Shown here: positions 1-6,295 of the stretch, in pieces
Numbering within the stretch: position 1 is the stretch's first letter
How the letters are laid out: each line of letters begins with the position of its first letter
From: Candidatus Nomurabacteria bacterium
GTDB taxonomy: Bacteria; Patescibacteriota; Minisyncoccia; Phycocordibacterales; CALRBL01
DNA: 6,295 nucleotides
Assembly: GCA_943354075.1 (NCBI GenBank)
Contig: CALRBL010000030.1
Location: forward strand, 1-6,295
Direction of reading: 5' to 3'
The notes under the pieces: model-generated
Database searches by the model: none
What the model saw: only the letters and a program-made list of their open reading frames with translations
Told to the model about the DNA's origin: nothing
Program-made: the position numbers and the translations under genes

Positions 1-1418
1 AGGAGGTGGATTTTTCTGTGCGCACCGGATCCAAGATCACCATCATGGGACAAAATGGTGCCGGCAAATCGACTATTTTCAAACTGATTGAAGGAGTATA
101 TCAGCCTGAAGAGGGAAATATCTACATCACCGAGCGGGCCACCATTGCAACTGCAAAACAAGTCATTCCTCGCGACGAACTCGATCTCACCATCCGTGCA
201 TTCTTTGAGAAGGCAATTGCAAATGTTACCAAAGACAAGATTTACGATATTGACCGTCGAATTGCAAAAGTTCTCGATATTGTGAATCTCCATGTCGGAG
301 CAAAAGATGGCGGCGATGCATACGAGCGCATCATCCGCTCTTTCTCTGGTGGTCAGCAGGCACGCCTTCTTCTTGCATCTGCAATCATTCAAGATACAGA
401 CATTCTTCTTCTCGATGAGCCCACCAACAACTTGGACAAAGCAGGTATCGAGCATCTCACCACCTTCATCAAGGATTACAAGAAAACTATTCTTGTCATT
501 TCCCACGATGCAGAATTTCTAAACTCATTCACTGACGGAGTGCTCTATCTTGATATTTATACAAAGAAAGTGGATCAGTTTGCGGGAAACTACTACGATC
601 TTTTGAAAGAGATCACGGCGCGCATCGAAAAAGAAAACCGAGCGAACGCTCAGCGTGCCAAAGAAATTCAAGAAAACAAAGACAAAGCAAACTTCTTTGC
701 AAACAAAGGAGGTCAGATGCGACTTGTGGCAAAACGAATGAGAGAGAAAGCAGAAGAACTCGAAGAAGAGATGGTGGATGTGCGCAAAGAAGACAAAGCG
801 ATCCGTCAGTTTGTTATCCCTTCTCAACCTGATTTTGTCGGACCAATTGTCGCGATCGATTCCTACACCGTGATGAATCCAAAAACTCACAAACCAGTTG
901 CACGAAAATGTGATATCAAACTCGCTCGTAAACAACATTTGATGCTCAAAGGTCCAAACGGTATCGGAAAGAGTACACTTTTGGAAACGCTCGCTTCCGG
1001 AAAAGCAAAAGGTGTCACTATCACCGAAGGTGTTCGTGTCGGATATTATCGACAGGATTTTTCTACTCTTGATTTTGAACACACCGTCTATGAATCTCTT
1101 CGTGAAGCAAATGAATCGACGAGTGATGAAAATCTTCGAAGTACTGCTGCGGGATTTTTGATTGGTGGAGAACTCATGAAAAAGAAAGTCGGCATGCTTT
1201 CAGAAGGTCAGAAAGGATTGGTTGCGTTTGCACGACTTGTTCTCCAAAAGCCAGGACTTTTGATTCTCGATGAGCCCACCAACCACATCAACTTCCGACA
1301 TCTTCCTGTGATTGCAAAAGCGCTTGATGCATATGAGGGTGCAATGATCCTTGTGTCTCACGTTCATGAATTTGTGGAGCAGATTAGGATCGACGAGACG
1401 TTGGATTTGGAGCGGTAA
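1..1418 (+). CDS. ABC-F family ATPase, 5'-truncated by window edge
   Basis: This is a soluble duplicated-ATPase protein of the ABC-F class. The family binds the ribosome (EttA, Uup and antibiotic-resistance factors are examples) and is not a transporter; no membrane segment is visible. Residues are counted from the GTG codon at position 6. NBD1 has Walker A GQNGAGKST (15-23), signature SFSGGQQ (112-118), Walker B/D-loop ILLLDEPTNNLD (133-144) and H-loop His167. A charged, probably coiled-coil linker spans about 200-265, as expected for the ABC-F interdomain arm. NBD2 has Walker A GPNGIGKST (316-324), a reduced signature LSEGQ (398-402), LLILDEPTNHIN (418-429) and H-loop His452. The protein ends soon after NBD2 with no C-terminal extension. 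The GTG at 6 is not a convincing start: the frame stays open to the edge (GAG at 3-5), and the first beta strands expected before Walker A are mostly missing. The true start therefore lies upstream. The ABC-F class is certain; the subfamily and ribosomal role are not. Confidence 0.93.
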   Translation, partial: EVDFSVRTGSKITIMGQNGAGKSTIFKLIEGVYQPEEGNIYITERATIATAKQVIPRDELDLTIRAFFEKAIANVTKDKIYDIDRRIAKVLDIVNLHVGAKDGGDAYERIIRSFSGGQQARLLLASAIIQDTDILLLDEPTNNLDKAGIEHLTTFIKDYKKTILVISHDAEFLNSFTDGVLYLDIYTKKVDQFAGNYYDLLKEITARIEKENRANAQRAKEIQENKDKANFFANKGGQMRLVAKRMREKAEELEEEMVDVRKEDKAIRQFVIPSQPDFVGPIVAIDSYTVMNPKTHKPVARKCDIKLARKQHLMLKGPNGIGKSTLLETLASGKAKGVTITEGVRVGYYRQDFSTLDFEHTVYESLREANESTSDENLRSTAAGFLIGGELMKKKVGMLSEGQKGLVAFARLVLQKPGLLILDEPTNHINFRHLPVIAKALDAYEGAMILVSHVHEFVEQIRIDETLDLER

Positions 1419-1420
1419 AA

Positions 1421-2671
1421 CTAAGCGTTTTCACCCGCCACAAACCCCGTCGTCCAACACAACTGAAGACTATATCCACCGCTTGGTCTATCGATATTTA
1501 AAACGTCTCCCACAATGTAGAGGTTCGGAAAGAGGCGAGACTGCATGGTTTTGAAATCTACTTCATCAAGAACCACTCCTCCTGAGGTGACAATCGCTTT
1601 GTCGGTTCCAAGCAATTCTTTCACATTCATCGGTAACAATTTTAAAAGCTGAATTAATTTGAGTCTTTGTTCGCGGGTGACGTTACTATTAGTAGTATCC
1701 GGATCGATTCCTGCAAGTTCTAATACAATGCCAGACATAGTAGAAGTGAGGAGGGTGCTGAGAGCATTCTTCAACTTCTTTTTATTTTCTTTAGCAAAAA
1801 GATCCATGAGCATTGTGTTGACCTTGTCGTGACCGTAATCAGGAAAAAGATCGAGACCAACCACTACCTCACCGTATTTCAAAAGCTCACCGATATCCTG
1901 ACTCATATTGAGCACGGTGGGTCCTGAGATTCCAAAATGCGTAAAGAGTAGCTTTCCATTCTTTCTTCCTGCACTACTTTCTTGCTTTTGACCGTTCTGA
2001 TACAAAGTGAGACGAATATTTTGGAAGGTTGCGCCCTGCAGTCGTTTGATCCATTCATCTTTGAGAGCGACAGGTACAAGCACCGCCTGAGGTTCGATGA
2101 CTTTATGCCCGATGTCTTTGAGCCACACAAATCCATCACCCGTCGAGCCGGTTTCGGGACGGGATTTTCCACCTGTCGCAAGAACGATAGATTTCGCATG
2201 GAGAATCTTTTTTCCTTTCAATTTAACACCAGTGATTTTTCCGCTAAGATGCCCTTCAAGTCCTGTCACTTCGCTATTTGATTGCACTTCAACACCTTCT
2301 TTTTTTATATACTCCACCAACACATTCCACACAGACTGTGACTTATCCGACACAGGGAAGACACGTTTCTCATTTTCTATCTTTGTTGCCATTTCGCGAC
2401 TGTTAAAAAATTCAAGAGATTCTTTGACGCTCCATTTTGAAAAAGCAGAAAAAAGGTACTTGCCATTCTCTTTGAATTTTTCGAGCAGCACACGGTTGTC
2501 GAATTCTGCATTGGTCACATTACATCGTCCACCACCGGTGATGAGAAGTTTCTTGCCGAGAGTGTCGTTTTTCTCAAGAAGCAATACCGAAAGACCCCGC
2601 TCTGCAGCGCGTCCTGCTGCCATCATGCCGGATGGTCCTCCGCCAATAACAATTACATCGTGATCAGTCAT
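1421..2671 (-). CDS. FAD-dependent oxidoreductase, HI0933/YhiN/BaiN family
   Basis: This 416-residue cytoplasmic flavoprotein is full length for its family (about 400 residues). An N-terminal Rossmann FAD-binding motif GGGPSG (10-15) is followed by an acidic strand end (LLLEK, 30-34). Next comes the family hallmark GKKLLITGGGRCNVTN (39-54). Further motifs are ATGG (165-168), FTHFGISGP (243-251) and a C-terminal FAD-contacting block with GDVLNID (388-394) and SGGYSLQ (397-403). Relatives are annotated as aminoacetone-oxidase-like or HI0933-family proteins. BaiN of gut clostridia has been linked to bile-acid dehydroxylation, but most members have no established substrate, so none is assigned here. 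In the C-terminal block, Asp389 and Asn392 stand where I recall Glu and Asp in many relatives. The ATG at 2669-2671 lies inside the end of the upstream gene (ATGACTGA, 8-base overlap). It lacks a Shine-Dalgarno, having only an A/T-rich stretch before it, so translational coupling is likely. Its stop faces the ABC-F stop across two bases. Confidence 0.92.
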   Translation of the reverse strand: MTDHDVIVIGGGPSGMMAAGRAAERGLSVLLLEKNDTLGKKLLITGGGRCNVTNAEFDNRVLLEKFKENGKYLFSAFSKWSVKESLEFFNSREMATKIENEKRVFPVSDKSQSVWNVLVEYIKKEGVEVQSNSEVTGLEGHLSGKITGVKLKGKKILHAKSIVLATGGKSRPETGSTGDGFVWLKDIGHKVIEPQAVLVPVALKDEWIKRLQGATFQNIRLTLYQNGQKQESSAGRKNGKLLFTHFGISGPTVLNMSQDIGELLKYGEVVVGLDLFPDYGHDKVNTMLMDLFAKENKKKLKNALSTLLTSTMSGIVLELAGIDPDTTNSNVTREQRLKLIQLLKLLPMNVKELLGTDKAIVTSGGVVLDEVDFKTMQSRLFPNLYIVGDVLNIDRPSGGYSLQLCWTTGFVAGENA

Positions 2672-3173
2672 TAATTTTTATTTTATTTTTTGGAGGTAAG
2701 TCATTCGAACTTACTTCTATAATTTCTATTGGCGTCGAAGCGGCATATGATCTCCATTCCATGCTTTTATTGTTTGTAACACCGTCTCTGTTGTATGGTT
2801 CAAATTCTTTCTTATCAAAGACATACACAAATCCTTTTTTCTCTTTAACAACCTCTAAAACCTCTTTTGAAGACACACTAAAATGCTTTTCACCGTCTTC
2901 TGAAGTTCCAAAACCACTCGTATGACCAAACGATACATTCTTCCTATTTATAATCGCGCGAAATATTGCCAATTCTGCATATGGCGTTGCAGATACCGCA
3001 GGTTTTCCATCAAGAATACTTTCGGTGGGTTTGTTTAGGTCAGGGACATGTTTGCCTTGGCGAGGTGAAAGCACCTTTAAATCACCCTCGGGAGAGCCAT
3101 GGAAAACATACCCCCCTTCGTTTTCAAGCTGTAGCAATCGTTCTTTTGGAGACATCGTTGCATTGTAAGCCAT
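2664..3173 (-). CDS. Hypothetical protein, 169 aa; possible ADP-ribosyltransferase-like fold
   Basis: I do not recognise a named family. The protein has no signal peptide or membrane segment and looks like a small alpha/beta enzyme. Visible blocks are YVFHGSP (22-28), LSPRQ (35-39), a strand-turn-helix PAVSATPYAELAIFRAI (58-74), a beta strand GFVYVFDKKEF (114-124), and MEWRSYA (138-144) leading into a last strand IEIIEV (149-154) and NDLPP. The order of a His-Gly-Ser strand, a [S/T]xTPxxxxA helix start and a late Glu-Trp before a strand resembles the His...Tyr/Thr...Glu layout of ADP-ribosyltransferases, including KptA/PARP-like folds. Candidate residues are His25, Thr63 or Tyr65, and Glu139. 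This is inference from motif spacing, not a database match. The start at 3173 has AGGA seven bases upstream (3181-3184 on the plus strand); the internal Met7 (3155) has none. The gene ends in TGA inside the start of the flavoprotein gene, so the two probably form an operon. Confidence 0.8.
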   Translation of the reverse strand: MAYNATMSPKERLLQLENEGGYVFHGSPEGDLKVLSPRQGKHVPDLNKPTESILDGKPAVSATPYAELAIFRAIINRKNVSFGHTSGFGTSEDGEKHFSVSSKEVLEVVKEKKGFVYVFDKKEFEPYNRDGVTNNKSMEWRSYAASTPIEIIEVSSNDLPPKNKIKIND

Positions 3174-3221
3174 AGAGCGATCCTAGCACAAACCTCAAAA
3201 TCCCTTTATAATATGCCCATC
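3174..3221. promoter_or_regulatory. Divergent intergenic spacer with TATAAT box
   Basis: This short region separates the minus-strand two-gene operon from trpS. A perfect TATAAT lies at 3207-3212 on the plus strand. On the minus strand the overlapping bases 3208-3213 read TATTAT, so back-to-back -10 elements are possible. No good -35 hexamer is present at 16-18 bases on either side: the plus-strand candidate around 3184-3189 (TAGCAC) matches poorly. A plus-strand transcript from this box would begin around 3218-3220, just ahead of the ATG at 3222. A minus-strand transcript would begin near 3201, giving a leader of about 28 bases that contains AGGA. The assignment rests on the -10 match and the position only. 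Confidence 0.4.
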
Positions 3222-4169
3222 ATGCAAAAAATCCTTCTTTCCGGAGTAAAGCCGACTGGACGTTCACATATTGGCAACTATTTCGGCGCTATGAAGCAGT
3301 GGCTCACTCTTCAGGATGAACACCAGTGTTTTCTTTTCATCGCCGACTATCACAGCCTGAACTTCATCCAAAACAGGGAAGAGATGAATCAAAATATTCT
3401 TGATCTTGCTCTCGACTATCTCGCGATAGGTCTTGATCCTGAAAAAGTAACGATCTTTAAGCAATCAGATGTTTCCGAACATACTGAACTTGCGTGGATT
3501 TTCGATACCATCACTACCATGCCGTATTTGAAACGTGCGCATGCGTTCAAAGATGCCGAAGCAAAAGAAAAAGAGATTAGTGTGGGAACTTTCAACTATC
3601 CGATGCTCATGGCGTCAGATATTTTACTCTACAGTCCTCATGTAGTGCCTGTTGGGCAAGATCAGAAACAACATGTTGAGATTACTCGAGATACTGCAGA
3701 AAAATTCAATCATATTTTTGGAAAAGAAGTATTCAACATGCCAGAACCAATGATCCTTGGGGAAGTTGCGGTGGTTCCCGGAATCGACGGACAAAAAATG
3801 TCCAAGAGCTATGGAAACACTATTCCTCTTTTTGCGACTGATGAAGAGATCAAGAAGCAGGTGATGGCAATTGTTACCGATTCAAGTTCAGAAATTCCAA
3901 AAAATGTGTATGCGATCCACGCACTCATCAAGCCGAAAGAAGAACTCGACGCGCTCTACGAAGCGAACAAGGGAAAGTACAAAGCGCTCAAGGACGCGCT
4001 CACCGAAGATCTGATCGCTTTCATCACGCCGATGCGTGAACGACGAAAAGCATTTGAAAATGACATCGAAAAGGTGAAAGAGATTCTCAAAAAGGGAGGT
4101 GAGAAAGCAAAAATTGTTGCCGCAAAGAAGATGGAGGAGGTGAGGGAGGCAATCGGTGTGAGCCTCTAG
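3222..4169 (+). CDS. trpS: Tryptophanyl-tRNA synthetase (TrpRS)
   Basis: This class I aminoacyl-tRNA synthetase activates tryptophan with ATP and charges tRNA-Trp in the cytoplasm. The 315-residue length is close to the compact bacterial type (about 325-335). Visible motifs, numbered from the start at 3222, are SGVKPTG (7-13), HIGNY as the HIGH signature (16-20), GTFNYPMLMASDILLY (122-137), PVGQDQKQHVEITRD (143-157) and KMSKS (192-196). Asp133 matches the family Asp that contacts the indole nitrogen. The C-terminal helical domain ends in a Lys/Glu-rich helix. Lys10 replaces the Gln of the GIQPSG form seen in Bacillus-type enzymes, a variant I regard as tolerated. An in-frame ATG at 3213 would add three residues (MPI). 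It directly abuts the TATAAT box, so the ATG at 3222, giving MQKILLSG, is preferred. Neither start has a Shine-Dalgarno. The gene is intact and appears functional. Confidence 0.96.
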   Translation: MQKILLSGVKPTGRSHIGNYFGAMKQWLTLQDEHQCFLFIADYHSLNFIQNREEMNQNILDLALDYLAIGLDPEKVTIFKQSDVSEHTELAWIFDTITTMPYLKRAHAFKDAEAKEKEISVGTFNYPMLMASDILLYSPHVVPVGQDQKQHVEITRDTAEKFNHIFGKEVFNMPEPMILGEVAVVPGIDGQKMSKSYGNTIPLFATDEEIKKQVMAIVTDSSSEIPKNVYAIHALIKPKEELDALYEANKGKYKALKDALTEDLIAFITPMRERRKAFENDIEKVKEILKKGGEKAKIVAAKKMEEVREAIGVSL

Positions 4170-4235
4170 AAGTATCGGTAGCATAGCACATTTAGGCTTG
4201 GTAAGCGAATAAGGGGCTATTTCGTCTACTATTTC
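4170..4235. other. Intergenic region between trpS and the HExxH gene
   Basis: These 66 bases hold no convincing terminator. The only stem I see is a four-pair GCTT/AAGC around 4196-4206, too short and with no T run after it. TACTAT at 4227-4232 resembles a -10 box but would start transcription inside the gene. Read-through from trpS into the downstream pair is therefore possible. Confidence 0.4.
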
Positions 4236-4853
4236 ATGGACTCACAAAACAAATTGCCGGAGATAAGACTCGTGTACGGCTGGCATCTAGATATGGCCTT
4301 CAAAGCTCTTTTGGAAAAAATACCTGAAAATGAGAAAGTCGGGCAGGAGATAGAAGATTCGGAAGATGTTGAAAAAAAGATACCTCTTTACTTAGAAGAG
4401 TGGAAGAAAGAAGAACAAGTTATCCTTGGTGCAATGTGCGAAATTCTTGGACTCTCTTTTTATCCAAAAAATATTGAGGTGTATATATGTGGAGCTCATA
4501 AAAAAGCATTCAGCAACCCCTTGGTTATTAGTTCAAAGTGTCCAGTTCATTTTTTTGTCGATTTGCTTACACATGAATTACTCCACGTTCTCCTCATCGA
4601 CAATAACAAAAAAATTGATGTGGTGCCGATTTTCAAAGAAATGTTTCCTGAGGCAATAGATCGGACATCTCGCAATCACGTACTTGTTCACGCGGTACAT
4701 AAAGAGATTTATCTTACAATATTAAATTCACCTGAACGTCTAGCAAGAAATATAGAAAAACACAAAAAATGGAAGGGTTATGAAGACGCATGGAATATTG
4801 TCGAAAAGCGTGGGCATGCGAATATCATTAATGAATTCAAAACACACTACTAA
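4236..4853 (+). CDS. Putative zinc metallopeptidase-like protein with HExxH motif
   Basis: This 205-residue protein has no signal peptide and no clear membrane segment, so it is probably cytoplasmic. The N-terminal part begins with a strand and YGWH (14-17), followed by an acidic helical region (30-70). A central strand pair (about 79-85 and 96-100) precedes a helix carrying HELLH (113-117), the gluzincin-type zinc-binding and catalytic motif (His113, Glu114, His117). Downstream, NHVLVHAVHKEIYL (147-160) offers His148, His152, His155 and Glu157 as candidates for the third zinc ligand, 31-40 residues after the motif, a spacing compatible with MA-clan peptidases. The family is not one I can name, and peptidase activity is inferred from the motif. 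No Shine-Dalgarno precedes the ATG; AAGGGG at 4211-4216 is about 19 bases away, too far. Sampled lines are near 35% GC, lower than trpS. The stop lies four bases before the ABC exporter start, suggesting cotranscription. Confidence 0.8.
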   Translation: MDSQNKLPEIRLVYGWHLDMAFKALLEKIPENEKVGQEIEDSEDVEKKIPLYLEEWKKEEQVILGAMCEILGLSFYPKNIEVYICGAHKKAFSNPLVISSKCPVHFFVDLLTHELLHVLLIDNNKKIDVVPIFKEMFPEAIDRTSRNHVLVHAVHKEIYLTILNSPERLARNIEKHKKWKGYEDAWNIVEKRGHANIINEFKTHY

Positions 4854-4857
4854 AAAT

Positions 4858-6295
4858 ATGGAAAAACTTAAAAATCTCATCAAGAACGCCATAAGAATCA
4901 ACAAGATCGCCTGGTCACACAGAAAAGGCATCATGATTTTTACTTTTATCTTTGCTGCGATTGCTGCAGTTATTCCGTATGCAACGTCCGGAGTCAACGC
5001 ACTTCTTATCAATTATCTGACGCTCAATTTCGGAAAGGGAGTTCTCGATACGACACTTCTTCTCTTGGCATTTGCTTCAGCACTTCTCCTCTTCATTCCT
5101 GAGGTTATAAGTTCTTTTCGAGATTATCTTGATAAACGCTTGTATATCGACATGAGTCACATTTTTCAATTAATCTATTTCAAGAAGAAAGGAGAGATTG
5201 ATATACAGACGTATGAAGATCCTAAATTCCAAGACACCCTGAACAAAGCGGAAGACCGTTCTATTTATCCGATGATGAATTTTCTTGATCTTCAATTTCT
5301 CACTATGGGAAGTATTTTAAGTGTGATTCTCGGATTGGGAGTTGTGCTTTTTTATGACTGGCGCATTTGTATTTTGGCAGTCATTGCCATTCTTCCTCAA
5401 TTCATTACTGAACTCAAGTCAGGTAATAATGCGTGGACTATTTGGGATCTTGATGCAAAGGAACGACGTCGTTTCAACAATATTCTTGAGCATTTCAAAA
5501 AGAAAGAATGGTTCGTTGAATTGAAACTCTATCAAAACATTAAGTTGTTCTATGAAAAACTGAGAGACATCTTGATGGATTTTGGTGTAAAACAAACAAA
5601 AATTCAAAAGAACAAGCTTGCGATGGAGGTGGGAAGTGCCGTCTTTTCTGGAGCAATTATCGGAGGAATTATTTTCTGGATCATTACACAGGTGGTAAAG
5701 GGTAACACAGAGATTGGTACCATGATCTTCGTCATCACTTCCATCACTCAATTGCAAACATCTCTCATCAACTTTTTGGGAAGAATTGCTCGCCTACACG
5801 AACACAGTCTCTATATCACTGATATTTTCATAGTGCTTGATACCAAACAAATTCTTCCACGACCTTCACACCCACTTGTTCTCGACGGCACCACTCCCGA
5901 AATTGTGTTTGAAAATGTTTCCTTCGCGTACCCTCAAACTACCAACCTGACCCTCGAAAATGTTTCGCTCACTATACATCGCGGTGAAAAGTTTGCGTTA
6001 GTTGGAGAAAACGGTGCAGGGAAGACAACTTTTGTGAAGCTCTTGTGTCGCATCTACGACCCAACGAATGGTCGTATCTTGATTGACGGCGAAGATCTTC
6101 GCAATATCGACCTTGAAAGTTGGTACAAGACACTCGGTGTTCTTTTCCAAGAATATGCACCTTACAAATTTGAGGTGAAGGAAGCGATTGCTCTTGGACG
6201 TTCTGACGACGCCTTCGACATGGAACGTATTCAAAAAGCGGCAGAAGCAAGTGAGTCCGACAGCTTTATCCAAGGTTGGCCTGAAAAGTACGATC
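4858..6295 (+). CDS. ABC exporter half-transporter (TMD-NBD), 3'-truncated by window edge
   Basis: The frame is open from ATG 4858 to the right edge: 479 complete codons with no stop. The N-terminal type IV exporter membrane domain shows six hydrophobic segments at about residues 24-41, 62-82, 147-165, 167-182, 260-280 and 285-303. Long charged cytoplasmic loops lie between them (about 83-145 and 185-258). The nucleotide-binding domain starts near 347. It has an A-loop Tyr358 (FAYP), Walker A GENGAGKTT (383-391) and a Q-loop Gln431 (VLFQEY). The signature and Walker B lie beyond the window. Such proteins act as homo- or heterodimers exporting lipids, peptides or drugs across the inner membrane; the substrate cannot be read from sequence. 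The start follows the HExxH gene stop by four bases with no Shine-Dalgarno. In-frame ATGs at 4831 and 4816 are alternatives that would overlap the upstream gene; 4858 was chosen because it puts a short amphipathic segment directly before TM1. Confidence 0.93.
   Translation, partial: MEKLKNLIKNAIRINKIAWSHRKGIMIFTFIFAAIAAVIPYATSGVNALLINYLTLNFGKGVLDTTLLLLAFASALLLFIPEVISSFRDYLDKRLYIDMSHIFQLIYFKKKGEIDIQTYEDPKFQDTLNKAEDRSIYPMMNFLDLQFLTMGSILSVILGLGVVLFYDWRICILAVIAILPQFITELKSGNNAWTIWDLDAKERRRFNNILEHFKKKEWFVELKLYQNIKLFYEKLRDILMDFGVKQTKIQKNKLAMEVGSAVFSGAIIGGIIFWIITQVVKGNTEIGTMIFVITSITQLQTSLINFLGRIARLHEHSLYITDIFIVLDTKQILPRPSHPLVLDGTTPEIVFENVSFAYPQTTNLTLENVSLTIHRGEKFALVGENGAGKTTFVKLLCRIYDPTNGRILIDGEDLRNIDLESWYKTLGVLFQEYAPYKFEVKEAIALGRSDDAFDMERIQKAAEASESDSFIQGWPEKYD

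Noticed and set aside
1..8. AGGAGG followed by GTG, looking like a ribosome binding site and start for the ABC-F gene
   Set aside because: The AGGAGG overlaps the GTG, leaving no spacer, and the frame is open to the window edge. The protein also lacks most of the first ATPase strands from this point, so the gene is simply cut by the window.
525..1082. 185-codon open frame on the minus strand
   Set aside because: It lies wholly opposite the ABC-F linker and NBD2 start. Its translation is rich in Phe, Ser, His and Cys, as expected of an antisense shadow, and shows no motif.
2097..2663. 188-codon open frame on the plus strand
   Set aside because: It is antisense to the flavoprotein N-terminal half, whose FAD motifs are unmistakable. 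The translation is Ser/Pro/Phe-rich without recognisable domains.
4198..4232. TTGGTA...TACTAT as a promoter for the HExxH gene
   Set aside because: The spacer would be 23 bases, too long, and transcription would begin inside the coding region.
5419..5757. Minus-strand 112-codon open frame
   Set aside because: It lies opposite the exporter membrane domain, which is uninterrupted and has clear hydrophobic segments and a downstream Walker A.
5972..6273. Two overlapping minus-strand frames near the right edge
   Set aside because: Both are antisense to the nucleotide-binding domain with its A-loop, Walker A and Q-loop; neither shows a motif.

Overview
This 6.3 kb window is a compact bacterial chromosomal segment with six protein-coding genes, the outer two cut by the window edges. 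There are no rRNA or tRNA genes, CRISPR arrays, insertion sequences or recognisable terminators. Intergenic spacing is minimal, at 2, -8, about 48, 66 and 4 bases. The genes use TAA, TAG and TGA as stops and TGG for Trp, so the code is standard. GC is moderate: sampled 60-base lines give about 44% in the first gene and about 35% in the fifth. Most starts lack a visible Shine-Dalgarno sequence. Together with small, divergent protein variants, this suggests a streamlined genome, possibly Candidatus Patescibacteria/CPR (Parcubacteria-like). That is inference; no taxonomic marker gene proves it.

Layout: (1) 1-1418, +, the 3' part of an ABC-F ATPase (ribosome-associated type). It converges, with only two bases between stop codons, on (2) 1421-2671, -, a HI0933/YhiN/BaiN-type FAD flavoprotein. 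(3) 2664-3173, -, is a 169-residue protein lying upstream of the flavoprotein and overlapping its start by 8 bases. I do not recognise the family, but its motif order resembles ADP-ribosyltransferase folds. A short divergent spacer (3174-3221) with a perfect TATAAT separates it from (4) trpS, 3222-4169, +, tryptophanyl-tRNA synthetase. Then come (5) 4236-4853, +, a small HExxH putative metallopeptidase with no signal peptide, and (6) 4858-6295, +, the membrane domain and first part of the nucleotide-binding domain of an ABC exporter that runs off the right edge.

The two housekeeping translation genes (ABC-F factor, trpS) flank a small two-gene minus-strand operon. The HExxH gene and the exporter are almost abutting and probably cotranscribed, so a peptidase-exporter partnership is conceivable but unproven. 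I see no clear evidence of a wholly new system. The best leads are the ART-like protein coupled to the flavoprotein and the HExxH/ABC exporter pair.
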